From Calocera cornea HHB12733 (taxonomy: Eukaryota > Basidiomycota > Dacrymycetes > Dacrymycetales > Dacrymycetaceae), in assembly GCA_001632435.1 (NCBI GenBank), contig KV424187.1:1-19441 (forward strand): 19,441 nt of DNA, read 5' to 3'. The notes beneath the pieces are model-generated. The model was not told where the DNA came from and did not search any database. It worked only from the letters and a program-made list of their open reading frames with translations. Shown here one piece after another: positions 1 through 11,400 of this stretch (the stretch's first letter is position 1; each line of letters begins with the position of its first letter). Position numbers and translations under genes: made by a program.

Positions 1-2459
1 GTTGACTCAAGACCAGGGGATACACCTCAAGTGATTGGAACCCGTAGATCGGCCCGCATCATGGCAAGGGACAAGCCGCAATCTGCGAGTCTGCGAGAGT
101 GTGCAGTTTCGCGACGACGGAAGCGTCCAAGTGAGACAAAGGTCACGGATTTCAAGGCCGACCGGGGCGCGAGCGATCGATCTTGTCAAGATCGACAACA
201 ATTGCATGTCCGCTTCGTGACGCCTATGGCGTCGAACTTGACCATCCTCGAGGGCGAAAACGCACGAAGGCTGCCTGTGACTGGCTCGGCGGATAATGCG
301 GAAGAAAGAAAGACGGTCCCAGATAACTCCGTTCGGACCGGAAAGCACCCTCAGCCAAGCACGCCGGCACCGATTCCACCAGACATAGTCGACAAGCTGG
401 CTACGCTAGACGTGTCTATCGAAGAAGGAGATGATGGATGGGAGTCGATATGGACTCATCGAGACCTCTTCACCCCACTGCCTGATGCGACTTGCCCACT
501 GTCTGAAACATATGAGGTATGAGTTGTCAATTCACCCTCTCTATCTTACCTGACGAAGCTCAATCTAGATGGCTTCTTGCCTCCAAGGACCACTGCGCAA
601 TATTGATCTCGCGCTTCCATTGAGCTCTGTATGCGAAGTAGGTCCATTCAGGGTTATGCTGATGGTTAATCACTGAAGCCACAAAGGAAACTCTGGACGA
701 CCAAGTTTACTCTTTCAGAACAAACCAGTCGAGGGTGATCAAGATTGCCTTTCCGACGCGTAGGGATTCCCCAAGTAACGTATGATCTCATCTCTCTTCG
801 GGAATCGGAGTTGACGGTGCTCTGCATAGGATTTATTGCATAACACCCTACAAACATTACAGAAGCATGCTGTTCTCCTAGAGCCGAACCTGCAGACAGT
901 AGCGGGTCATACCATGAGTAATCACTGGCCCGCAAAGCCCTTCAAACCAGACGACGGTCCTGTGTGGTTCTTCAAAAGAGAACACCTTAGTAGTCGCAAG
1001 ACGTGGCAGCTATTGGACTGGTCGAAGGACCATAGCTTGGTGATCGTGGACGGTGCGTTGGTGGAGAAGCCCCTAGAGTGGGATGTGAGAAGGATCGGAA
1101 AGTGGCGAGACCCGAACATCTGTTACGAAACCACAGGTGTGTAGAGTTTGGAGTGGAGACCAGCCCTGTGCTGACAATATGTATCAGTGCAGTCCCCTTT
1201 ACCACCGCAGCTGGCTAAGCTATACAAGGTCGATGGCGAGGACGCTGAAAGAAGGACTCTCTGGATGCCCATAAGACACGTTGTTGAGGCGACCATTGCG
1301 TTGAAGTTATATCCCATCATCCATATGTCCGGGATGAACAACACAGCTCGGACTTGTTCTGTGGATCGATACCCTCTGGAGTAAGCAATCATTTTAACTT
1401 GAGTTTCTTGCTTACGCCTGCTGCAGGTCTCTAGACTCGGGCACTGCCATCTGGAACGCCACGGCCTGCATCGGAGGCTTGGTTCGCGACCCTCCATATT
1501 GGCGACTGGAGACGCTATCAACGCGTGGTGCTTTGACTGGCGGTGCTTCTGAATTCGCTGGACTCGCTTTATCGCTGGCCATCACGGGAGGTACTAGTAA
1601 TCAGCCGGTGAAAAATGCTATCACCGTGAAGGAAGGAGGCAGACTAGTTTGGTTCATCGGGAAGGGGCTGGAGGAGACTGGGATGAAACAGCAACCTACA
1701 AAGGATGATCTCGAACTGTTCGCTGCAAAAGGTCTGCCGATTTACATGATTCACTTGGAGAATCAAGCCCTTTGGTGCGTTGATACGTGCGGTCTGTGAT
1801 TGAACTCTGACAGCAATCAGGATACAAGGACAGCACCTGCACGGGGCCGTGTCGACAACGCACACAAGGTCCGAAAGCTGCAGCTTCTTGATGAGCACCC
1901 ACTTCCCACAGATCCATCACGAGCGCATGCGGCAGGCCCTCTGGGACGGTGATATGCCTGCTGCCGCGCATCCCGCGATAGTGCTTTACTTTCATCGCGC
2001 TGTTCTCTGGATTTGGCTAGGGATGCAACGGCATGCGCAAATGAGAGAACCGGACTTCTGGACAGCGGAAGAAAGGCCCCCGTTGTTACAGCAAGGAGCT
2101 TGTGCGTATCTCAATCTGTTACGGGCGAGCGACGAAGGTGACGGCGCGTATCAGGGCAACATCTGCCTTGGCCAGCGGAAGTCGCTGTGTCCGCAGTTCA
2201 GATGGTTCTGGACGAAGACTTACTGCATCCGAGTGGAGCGTTGGACAGCTCAACGGCATACCACGCGGCCCTGGCGAGTTTGTATCTCGATCCTGCGGCT
2301 GAAAGACAAAAACAAATGGCTCGGCGTGTCTGCCCCGAGATCATTGTCAAAATGTTTGGAAACACTGAGGCATACCAGCGGTTCACACTCAGAAAAATGC
2401 GGAAGACTTGTCACTTACGAGGTTCATTGCTGGCTAAGTTAGCTGCGACTTACAGCTGA
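1..2459 (+). CDS. Uncharacterised multi-exon protein, 5' end outside window
   Basis: I do not recognise this gene. The reading frame is open from base 1 (frame 1), so it probably begins upstream; ATG at 61 is an alternative start. A consistent model has exons 1-516, 569-637, 687-779, 830-1136, 1188-1380, 1427-1774, 1821-2101 and 2155-2459, which sum to 2112 nt with phases that match at every junction (about 703 codons plus TGA). Introns are 46-53 nt with GTATGA, GTAGGT, GTGTGT, GTAAGC and GTGCGT donors and AG acceptors, typical of basidiomycetes. The N-terminus is basic (RRSARI near residue 15) and low-complexity. The middle, from the DDGPVWFFKREHL stretch through to ENQALW, looks globular, with many aromatics. 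No signal peptide, membrane segment or catalytic motif stands out. The last intron is the least certain: an acceptor at 2175 instead of 2154 would also keep frame. Confidence that it is a real gene is high; function is unknown. Confidence 0.72.
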
Positions 2460-2551
2460 GCTGGCGTACAATAGGAAGACCTGTGTAGCTTACAAGAGTT
2501 TATGCACTTCTTTGAGATCATGCATGTGTTGTGACTTGCAAGTTGTGAAGC

Positions 2552-4203
2552 ATGGCTTCACAGAAGGCGGACAAGAGACGCGCCAATGAGACACGAGACG
2601 CGTCAATGGTACACGTCGGTGGAACGGGGAAGGGAGACGCGTCTTCTTCTACATCGACTATCCCCTCTAACCAGAGTGTCGACGTCATGCAGACAGTTCT
2701 CGAAACAGAGGACACCTTGCACTTGGTCCTTGAGAAGATGGATAACTCGACTCTCGTAGCGATGGCCTGCGTAGCGCGACGCTTCATGCGCCCAGCCTTG
2801 AAGCAAGCGTGGAGAGTGCTAGACGATGCCAAACTTCGGTCAATGACTCGTACGAGCAAAGACAGCAGACTGAACTTCCATGGAGTGGGTTATGCGTTCA
2901 TGAGTGTATGTATGGCTTGCTGACTACAGTGAAGTCAGACAGTACTGCTGCCTATTACAGGAGCTTGCCCTTGTCGATGTCACTAAACCTCTCTGAGAAT
3001 TGTGGCCGGATGACATCGCCCTGGCTCTTACTGGCTCTGTTGCAAACGAACGAAACCACGATACTTCCTCGCTTGCGTCAAATAACGCTCATCCTCGGTG
3101 GTGATCTAGACATCGCCTTTCTACACTACTTCCTCACTTGTCATACCAAGGTTCAGGATTTGGTCCTCGACTTCAGCATGATGGAAGTGGAAATTACCAC
3201 GCTCAAGCCGCTACTTGACTGTCTACACACAGCATCAGGGACGTTATCTCAACTAGCTCTCCGGAGTCTTCCGATGGTATCGCCTGTGTTCGCGGACAAG
3301 CTCGCCGCTACCCTTTGCGGTTTGTCAGGAATAGAGTCACTCGTGATACAAACGGACGACACGTTACCAGCGACGGTGGTCCGATCAATCATGTCTATCG
3401 ATTCCCTCTCACACCTCGACCTGAAGGCACTCGCATTCGGAGATGTACGAGAAAGACTCCGTTTCTGTCATCTATGGCGACTAGAAAGTCTGCACCTGCG
3501 CGGGGACCTGACCACGGTGATGTGCATGCTTAGCTGCGTGGCAACCTCGTTGCGCGTTCTCAAGCTCGCACTTCCTTTGTCTGCACTGGAAGAAGAACAG
3601 ATGCACGACATGACAGCGCAGATAGCGTCTCGATTTCCCCAACTCAAGTCAATCCATCTGCTGCTGAAACGAAGTGAGGACGAAGATGCGCGTCTCTTTT
3701 CTTGGGACCAGCTTGTCCCGCTCCTCAAGTGTCATGACCTCCGGTACTTCGTATGCAGATTCGATGGCGCATGTCCGATCAAAATCAAGAACAAGGACCT
3801 GCTTGACATCGCAGAGAGCTGGAAGGAGCTGACCATGTTCAAGTGTCATGCATGGCCCTCGACGTTTCCAGTACCGGAGGAGCTATGCAGCGCAATGCGT
3901 AACGAATGCAGTCTCACACTTGAAGAAGTCGCAAGAATGTGTACCCTTCTTCCGAATCTGCGCGAGCTGCACCTGTCGCACGTCAAATTTGCTCCGCCCG
4001 AGCGCGAACTCGCTGAAGAGACCGACCTTGAGGAGCTTCTCATGGACCAAGTGACGGTTGACGATGCAGAGCGCGCAGGGCAGATGCTAGCAACAACTTT
4101 TCGCGCGGCTATAGCTATAGTGATGTATACCACGAGCACAGAAGAACAGTGGACAGATGTCCTCTCCCATGCGCGAAGAGTTCGGCGGGCATGGATGGGA
4201 TAG
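2552..4203 (+). CDS. F-box / LRR-like protein
   Basis: Likely substrate-receptor type protein of an SCF ubiquitin ligase. The ATG at 2552 opens a Ser/Thr-rich leader of about 45 residues. An F-box-like segment follows at about residues 47-92 (ETEDTLHLVLEKMDNSTLVAMACVARRFMRPALKQAWRVL pattern), with the usual Leu-rich first half and the 'C..ARRF..PALKQAWR' second half. Downstream, 2962-4203 codes for irregular Leu-rich repeats (LPRLRQITLI, LSHLDLK, LESLHLRGDL, LPNLRELHLS), as in the large F-box families of basidiomycetes, which often recognise unknown targets. The two parts lie in different frames. A GTATGT donor at 2906 is clear, but the obvious acceptor at 2960 gives the wrong frame. An acceptor at 2997, with a CTAAAC branch site about 10 nt before it, restores frame but ends in GAG. 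So either that 92-nt intron is used or the gene carries a frame error. TAG stop at 4201-4203. The F-box assignment rests on pattern only. Confidence 0.65.
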
Positions 4204-4913
4204 ATGCAACTGCTACAGGGAACGGGCCCTGCTTGATACAACTAAAAGATGCGCGACAATATGGCTTCCTGTAGTGAATGACACAGTGAGCACGTTATTG
4301 CCATGTACAGAGAGGTTGTGGATGGAGTCGCTGTATGACCATTTCCCGGATACGTGTGGGAGGAACAACAAACGCACAAGTCACGCTGCAGAGAGCGTCC
4401 GGAAAGATGTTTTTGACTGTGGAAATGTGTTCCAGGGTGGGAACCTGAGTCATCTGATATACGTTCTATGCAATGCTCCTTAATCGAGTTCCAATGGCTA
4501 GAGATACATGAGAAGCTGAGGTGCAGTACGAAAGGGTGAGCCAGGTGGAAGTGCTACATATGCAGTTGTTACTGGAGCTGGTGTGTCATCTGGACAGCAG
4601 CTGGACGCGGAGCCTGCGGAAGCAACCGTGCACCTCTTGCCCACCGTAGTGCGACGGCGACGGCCAATCGCGTATGGTCCTTGCCCACCTACGCTCCCCG
4701 ACCGACGCCGAACTTACTGCCCTTGCTCGACCACAAGCTGTCAAGCGGCTGGACGCTGCACGCTCGACACACCCCGCGCAGCAAAAGCGTACAAAGAGCG
4801 CTGCCGCCGGAGAATGAGTGAGCGCGCACGGTAGCACCTCTCTCTCCACGCTTCACACACCACCCTCACCCCCCACCCCCACCCCTCTGCTCCTCCCCGC
4901 ACCAGCGCGCGCA
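4204..4913. other. Intergenic region
   Basis: This stretch lies between the F-box/LRR gene stop and the next start codon. Short open frames are present (for example 4583-4834 on + and 4586-4849 on -), but they overlap each other and lack recognisable protein features. I see no RNA gene or repeat. The right part presumably contains the promoter of the downstream membrane-protein gene. Confidence 0.5.
4848..4913 (+). promoter_or_regulatory. Pyrimidine-rich leader/promoter tract
   Basis: An almost pure C/T tract (runs of CCCCCCACCCCCACCCC) directly precedes the ATG at 4914. Such CT-rich tracts are common just upstream of start codons in basidiomycete genes, where they often mark the transcription start or 5' UTR. 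No TATA box is evident. The call is based on composition and position only. Confidence 0.35.
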
Positions 4914-5555
4914 ATGTCCGCCTCCTCCACCCTCCCGCTGCTCTACGCCCTCTACCGCCTGCTCAACCCTCCCCTCCCAACCCCGCTCGACTACCTCCCC
5001 CTCATCTTCCGCCTCCTCGCCCTCTCCATCGCAGGCCCATTCCTCTTCATCACCTTCCTCGAGGTCGCAGGCTACCTCGTCGTGCGCACACTGGGGTTCA
5101 CCACCCGCCTGCCCGGGTCCGCAGCGAGCTCTAGAGCGGGGTCAGCGACCTCCAGCCCAAGCTCGGAGAAGCCCCTCCTCCCCGCAGCCCTCGGCCTCCA
5201 GCCCATCCCCGTCCCCGTACCCGCGTCCGAGCCGCACAACGCCCTCTCAGATGCCCAGCGCACCCTCGCACCCCCACCCCAGATCCTCATCCCCGCCACC
5301 AATGTCCTGCGCTCGCCCACACCCGGGAAATACGAGACGTACTTCGCCACGCCTGGGGAGCACGACTTCCGGCTCTCGGGCACGGGGCTGTTCTCCCCGC
5401 CCGACTCGCGGGAGGGGAGCCCGCCGCATTCTTCTGTCGGCTTGGGAGGGGCGGAGGGGAGGAGCAGTGCGCTTGGACTCGGGATGGACGCGGACGTACG
5501 GAGCCGGACGGGCATGAACGGACTCAAGGCGCTCACTCCTGTAGAGGCGCGGTGA
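4914..5555 (+). CDS. Small membrane-anchored hypothetical protein
   Basis: This is a single-exon gene of 213 residues. I chose the ATG at 4914, directly after the pyrimidine tract, over an upstream in-frame start at 4818, which would add low-complexity Thr/Pro sequence. Residues 1-24 are short and moderately hydrophobic. Residues about 30-57 form one strongly hydrophobic segment (PLIFRLLALSIAGPFLFITFLEVAGYLVV), probably a membrane span, followed by Arg residues. From about residue 65 to the end the protein is Ser/Pro/Gly-rich and looks disordered (SSRAGSATSSPSSEK, then TPGKYETYFATPGEHDFRL). Codon use is extremely GC/C-ending, which supports real coding and contrasts with the flanking DNA. No catalytic motif is visible and I do not recognise the family. 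Antisense open frames over the same bases (5072-5671, 5247-5834) are by-products of the GC-rich codons. TGA stop at 5553-5555. Confidence 0.7.
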   Translation: MSASSTLPLLYALYRLLNPPLPTPLDYLPLIFRLLALSIAGPFLFITFLEVAGYLVVRTLGFTTRLPGSAASSRAGSATSSPSSEKPLLPAALGLQPIPVPVPASEPHNALSDAQRTLAPPPQILIPATNVLRSPTPGKYETYFATPGEHDFRLSGTGLFSPPDSREGSPPHSSVGLGGAEGRSSALGLGMDADVRSRTGMNGLKALTPVEAR

Positions 5556-6750
5556 TCTCCTTCCTGCACGCTCACTAGATCGAGCCATGGGAGGCAAGGG
5601 GAGTTGTACGATTGTTTCCAGAGAAGGAGGCCCGGGAGGGGAGCGGAGGAGAGGAGGGGAGGGAGGAGCATATATGCATGTTATGCCCGCGCCCGCGCGG
5701 CCCATCCTCGCGCGCCCGCCATCCCCGGTGTACCGCTCGCCCGTCTCGCTCATTATTCGCCCACTACACGCTGCCGCTAGACGACACCTCGACACCCGTT
5801 CTGTCCGTTCCGTTCGCATCATCACTACATTCATCCATCCCCTTTCTCATCCGCATATCCACCATTCTCGTTCGTTCTCATCCCTGTGTTACCGCCTGTG
5901 CTACTTACGTTACCGAAAATTGCGATATACGCGCGCATGTACTCATCAAACTCAACGTTCCTTATGCCTATGTGTTCTGTCTGTACGGATGCCACTGCGA
6001 AAATGTAAAACGGGCGTGCTGTGCTCGGCCACCTCGCTCCTGTTCTGACCTGCTCTGCGCGTGTCACACCCTCCCACCCCCGCCCCCACTCTCCGCTCTA
6101 CCCTCTATCAGACGCGAGCAACCGAAACCCCGCAGGCGCTGCGCAGGCTCACTCTCGGCCGCGCCCAGCACCCTCATAACGAACTGCAGAGCTTGGCCAG
6201 GTCATGCACGCCAGGGCCCGACAGGGACTCCCGAGACTAGTTTCGAATGAGTGTACGCAATGCGCACACCCAAGAAAGGTCCGGTCCGCGGTCCCTCAGG
6301 CTGTAGGCGTCCCTCCTGTGGGATGGGGGCTCCGAGTTCTCCCGCGCTGCCAGCGTGGAGAAGGGAGTGTTACCAGTGGCTCAGTTGGTGCGGACTCGGA
6401 CCATCGTGGCCCGTGCGGCGGCGGAGGGAGGCGAAGCGCCTTTCCGGTTGCCGGCGGGCGTTGGGGGAGCCTCGAATCGAGATGGGGTGATGAAAGGGGG
6501 CATGGAGAGCGTGGACTCAGCCGGGGGATCTGGACGCTCGAGGTTGGTGCTCTCCCGCGGTGCTGGCTGCATCAGATAGACTTGGCCGGGGAGCCTAGAG
6601 GGGGGATCGGCCGGGTAGTTGGCAGTCTCGACGCCCGGAAACGTGCTCGCGCATACTCCTTACCCGCACTGTCATCTGCATCTGAAAACTACACCGGTAA
6701 CAGCCCCTCCCACACGCAGGTAACACACCCTAGGCAGCTCCCATGCGACC
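5556..6750. other. Gene-free region, probable 3' UTR then unassigned DNA
   Basis: About 5556-6010 is C/T-rich and probably includes the 3' UTR of the preceding gene. About 6190-6730 is G-rich on the + strand, with several hundred bases of open frames but no protein-like sequence. A tRNA A-box-like string near 6375 is not supported by a tRNA fold. The GGCY motif that characterises the next 11 kb is absent here apart from isolated GGCCGGG strings near 6580-6610. I see no gene. Confidence 0.5.
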
Positions 6751-6808
6751 CCAATTAGGGGGTATGTCGACGCGGGTGCGCGATCGGCCTGTTAGGGGTC
6801 CCCGCCAG

Positions 6809-6937
6809 CCAGATCTGGTCCGAATGCGGTCGCCTGCGGGCCGCTTACCAAAAACAGATCTGGCCCCGTATGGTCCCTTGGCAGCAGTATCTGGGCGCCA
6901 ATCTGTCTTCCCTCTGTGTTTAGCTCCACATCTGGTC
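6809..6937. promoter_or_regulatory. Cluster of CAGATCTG-type palindromic sites near left edge
   Basis: CCAGATCTGGTC lies at 6809-6820, CAGATCTGG at 6855-6863 and ACATCTGGTC at 6928-6937, with degenerate copies (TATCTGGGC, AATCTGTC) between. The same palindrome clusters in the divergent promoter at 13893-14004. CAGATCTG fits the CANNTG E-box form bound by bHLH factors, but it could equally be a transposase-binding subterminal repeat. Function is inferred only. Confidence 0.45.
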
Positions 6938-6939
6938 AA

Positions 6940-8430
6940 TGTTATTGTATGCCCTGGCTGCCGGCCATCCGGCCATATTATATCACTGGCTAACATCAAC
7001 ATAATGCTCGACAGAGAGGGGGTCAAGCGTCCGCAGCCCCCGTCGCCAGCGACATTTTCCCCGTCCACCTTGTCCTTGTCCTGCTCGTCGACAACTCTGC
7101 TCTTTGCCTGGAACTGGTCAGTGTCGTCAATCTTTCTCCAATTTCCTGTCCATTTGCTTGTCTACGGCTGGGCTGGCTGGCTGGTTCTCTACTGCACCCA
7201 CTCGGACGATAGTTTCTCGCCCGTCTTCCCACGGCCGACCGGCTCGTCGCTTCCGTCTTCCGGTTCGTTGCCAGTGCTTGCCTCGCGCCTGGCTTCCCAG
7301 TGCGAAGTTGCGAAGTTCGCCAGCCATCCTCTGGGCACGATCCTCGCCCTACTGAGCTCTACTATACTGACAGCTGTCTCCTTAACGATCTTTGTCTCCT
7401 TCGTGTTCACTTCCTCCACGTTTTCGCGCTCTGAGTCTCAACCTACCCGCCCCCTCCATGGTGACAGCGGCTGGCTGGGGTACGAGATCAACTCGCAGCG
7501 CTGACTCGCTCGCGTTGGGGCTTCGTCTTCTCCCCCTTCTTGCCGGCTGGATGTTCTATCGCTCTTCACGATGCATCTGCTCGGCTGGCTGGCTGGCGTG
7601 GCCGATGTTCCTTGCCAGCGTGTACGCCCTGTCACACGCTACACCTTCCGCAGCCGATCTGCCGCGTGTTCACCCTCGGGTCATGCTGTCCATTTTGTTC
7701 TTTGCTTTCTCAACCCATCGCCCTACGCCCAACAAACAATGGAAGGCCGGATGGCCGCCGAATAGCTTGGCTTCCGAGCTGAGACATTCCAGCGACGCGC
7801 ACAAGACGATCCCACATGCGGCCTTAATCCCTCCGTCCCCGCTGCACATTGAGAAGGAGCTGCACCTCACCACAGCAGAGTGGCTGGCTGCACTCGCACT
7901 CGCACTCGCAGAGGCGAGTGTAACCACTCCGTTATGGGAACACACCGCCTTCTGCCCGCAGTGCAACTCCATGGAGCACCCGCTTAGGGGCCCTCCGGCC
8001 GGCTGGATCATCCCAACAAGATGCTCTCCATCTGTGACGCCGGTATCTGCTTGACAAGCGTGACCTAGTTTAGAACAGATGTCATTCATGGGCGGGCGGC
8101 CTTATCCTCCTCCGCCAACATCTTCTGCGTCGGCCAGCTCGGCGAGCCGCCTCCCAATCACGGCTGCGTTGACCATTGGCCGTAGCGGCGGCCGATCAGT
8201 GTACCTTCCTATTTCCATCTCCAACTATCTGGTGAACGCGGTGTTTAGAACATAGGCCATTGATTCTTCGCATTCCACCTCGTCCTGAGATTCCTGTATG
8301 ATACATCTGTGATGGGACTGGTTGGCCGCCGGCCAGGCTGGCCAGCTGGCCGGCTGAGTGTTCATTGAACACTCCATCAACATTGCCGCACGATGGCTTC
8401 CATTACCAGTCTTGTACCTAGCTAGCGTAG
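6940..8430. other. Non-coding left part of the element, downstream of the KDZ gene
   Basis: About 1.5 kb lies between the left palindrome cluster and the stop codon of the KDZ-Ulp1 gene. It carries about ten GGCY motif copies and is biased to C/T on the + strand over 7060-7560. Open frames up to about 250 codons exist on + (6743-7504, 7392-8054), but the translations are low-complexity Ser/Leu/Pro without protein-like pattern, and a minus-strand frame overlaps them. A small hairpin-like set of CACTCG units followed by GCGAGTG lies at about 7890-7920. No gene called; an unannotated non-coding transcript is possible. Confidence 0.45.
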
Positions 8431-11400
8431 CTACTTTCCATCACTAGCAATAGGCCACCCCATTACGTAGCTGTACAAAGCCCGTCGGAAAGCCCAGGCC
8501 CTCGGTCCTTCGCTCCTCGTGAACCCTCGGCAAATGCTCAGCTCGTTCATGAGCAGCCAGCCACCACAGTCATAGCCATTATCTTGTTGTATCACTTGCT
8601 CACTCCGGTACTGCCAGCCGGCCCAGCCGGGGTCCCTTAATCCGACTACTTCTCGCGCCTTTGTGATGCTGTCTCGAACCCACTGCTCACGAATCAGTCA
8701 TGATTCCGTTCAGGATGTAGCACAGGCCTTCTTACCTCCGCGTATTGCTTGTGATCACCAACCCCTCGCAGACTGTTTAAGAAGGACATCGTCTTCGTCT
8801 CGAACTCCACCTTCCCCAGCACCCAGTGGGACTTCGTCGGATCATGGCATGGTATCAGCCAAATCGGCCTCCTGAAGCTGAACTGGCGATCGTACAGCTT
8901 CTGGGCCGGCCGGTCAGCTGCTTTGCCGTCACGCTCCAACTTACCTACATACCTCTTTTGAATTGCCCTCCTTCGGCAGCACGTACGAGAAGTATTTGTC
9001 GAACCAAAAGCGTTTGCCTCTGTCGTCTTGAATGTACGGTAGGTCCGCCAGCATGTGGGGATCAAATATGCGGACGGCCGGCAGGCCAGCCGCACTCGAA
9101 TTCTCAAACCACTCGTATGGTTGGCCTTCTTCGAAAAGCTTCCCGAATACCGAGATGATCTGATCATCGAACCATTCGTTCTTTTTGTACAGGATCCTCT
9201 GCGCGTTGCTATCCAGAGTGAGCCGCTCCCTCCCGAACTGCATATGTCGCCAGGGAACCGTCTCCCAGTTTACCGGCGGCGGTACGTCAATCCCAGAGGA
9301 CGCTAACCACCGCAGAGGATCCTTTTCGAGCGTTGGTTGGCCTTGATTATCGCCGGGCGGTTGCTGAACTTCAAGATGTACGCCTGACGCGGAACCCAGG
9401 GACTCGGAAATCCTTGCATGTCGTCGGCCAGCCGGCGGGCCACGCCTCTTCCCGGTGCGATCATATTCGTTCTTGCCTATCAACCCCCCCCCCCTCTTTC
9501 TCAGCCGCCTTCGTTTCATCCATGTCTTCATCATCCGTCCCCTCTCCTACGCGCCTGGCGTTGGCATGCCGTGGTGCACTAGGCAGGTCCCACTGCACGC
9601 GGTCCTCGAGAGCGCTAGGGGAAGGAAGAGTGATCGGCGTGCCCAATGTTGCCGGCGCAGGTGCAGCAAGTTGGAGCAGCGCGGAGATTCTCTCCAGTTC
9701 TTGAGCCGCACGCGCAGCCGCCCGGCCGGTCGACCGAGACGAAACTGGTGTTGGCAGGCGAGAGGGTGGACTCAGGACGTATGGGGGGATAGACGATGGC
9801 GGCAGGCCGGCGATTGGAGTATCCGCAGGTGCAGGTGCTTGCCCGTCGGCTGGTCTAGGGTCCGCTGGTATAGGCGGCCATGGAGGAGACAGCGAGCGCG
9901 AATGAGGTGACGATGGATGCGGCGGCCACGGTGGTGACGACGGCGCCGGTGGCCATGGGGGAGAGGTCGAATGGGATCGCCGGATGGCCGGCTGGCCATC
10001 CGAAGCGCGATCCTCTCCATTCTCCTCCATTTCTTCGTCTTCCACCTCCTCGTCCTCCTCCGCCCCCGCATATATCCCTATTCCACTCCTCTGCCGTCCT
10101 GAAGCGTTCAACATGACCATCCCGCCCAACTCTTCCACCGCCACGTCGGCATCTCCCATCACACGATCAAACGGATCCGAGTTGTCGGACCAGTCATCAT
10201 CCCAGTTTGTTCCCTCGTTGTCGGTGTGGCCGGCCGGCCAAACTGGCCCCAGTTGTGGGACACGGTACGGAGAAGCAGACACAGTCGCCATGGCGGGAGT
10301 GGGCGGAGACAGTGATCTGAGAGGGGGAGATGGCGGCGGGGCTGGCCGGGCGTTTCGGGCTTGGTCTTGCAGCCAGCGTTGCGTCCTTGCAGCAGCAATC
10401 CTCGTCAGCTCGACAGGATCCATGGTTGTAGTAGGCGTAGCTGGATCGTTGGTTTCGTTGTTGTCGTCTTTCCAGCGCGCACTAGCCGGGGTGAGGGGAG
10501 GAAGAAAGGTGAAAGGGTCTCCCTCCTGCGTTGTTGTCGCTCTATCTCCCTGGCTGGCCGGCTTCTGATCGATAACGATCGCGGACCTCCACTTCCCTTC
10601 AGGAAGCGCTCGACATGTCCATTTGTGCCGATGATGGGCATGCTGTGTCTCCATACGTTGCAGGTACAAGGCGTCGCCGGCATCTGTGGCATCATTAAGC
10701 GAGTGGAATGGGTCGGCCAGCCGGCTGGCAGCTTCAGCGTACCGCGACATTCAGGAACGGCTTTCTTCAGTGCATCTCTCTCTTCAATCCACCAGCCCAG
10801 TACATTCTCTGCTTCTTTTTCCAGCCGTCTCGCTTCCTCCTCACATCTTGCTCGCAGGAGCAAACCAGTCACGCCATGCCGTACATCCTCATTCGTAACC
10901 CATGCCGCGGGCGGCTGAACGGCCGGCCACCAAACGTCGTCTAGCAGATGGTGATCTTCCGTGGGGCTTTCAAGACTATGTGGGTTGAGCTTCAGGGGTA
11001 GGGGGATATTCCATGCCGGATTGAAATGTTGTTCAAGAGCATCGACGTATCCATTGTATCGCCGAATGGCGGCTTGAGTGGTATTCCAACGAGGCCCATA
11101 GCCTCGCATGATCTGGTCCCTAAGCTTTGTCCCTAACTGAGCATGAGATTTGTTCCACGTGGCCAGCCGGCCCAGCGCTTACCCAGTGGTTCTCGTCCCC
11201 CGCCCCTGGCGCGGTGCAGCCGAGCTAACTCCCACATGTGTCCAATGACGCGCTCGCGAATGTTCATCTTCTCTTGCCTTGCCAGCACCAAGAAATGAAG
11301 GAAAGCGCTCGAGACACCGCGGAACTCTGGGAATGCCTGCTCAATGCGAAGCTCGACAAACAGCTCTTCGCCCTTCTTCATCAGCTCCGCATGGCACTGG

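Noticed and set aside
5072..5834. Antisense open frames across the membrane-protein gene
   Set aside because: They arise from GC-rich codons of the real gene; the sense frame has a start after a pyrimidine tract and a clear membrane segment.
6360..6480. tRNA-like A-box string TGGCTCAGTTGG with a TCGAATC string about 95 nt later
   Set aside because: No matching D-stem, acceptor stem or anticodon arm could be drawn, and the B-box match is poor.
6743..8054. Long plus-strand open frames (up to about 250 codons)
   Set aside because: Translations are low-complexity Ser/Leu/Pro sequence with no protein-like pattern, and the frames conflict with each other and with minus-strand frames.
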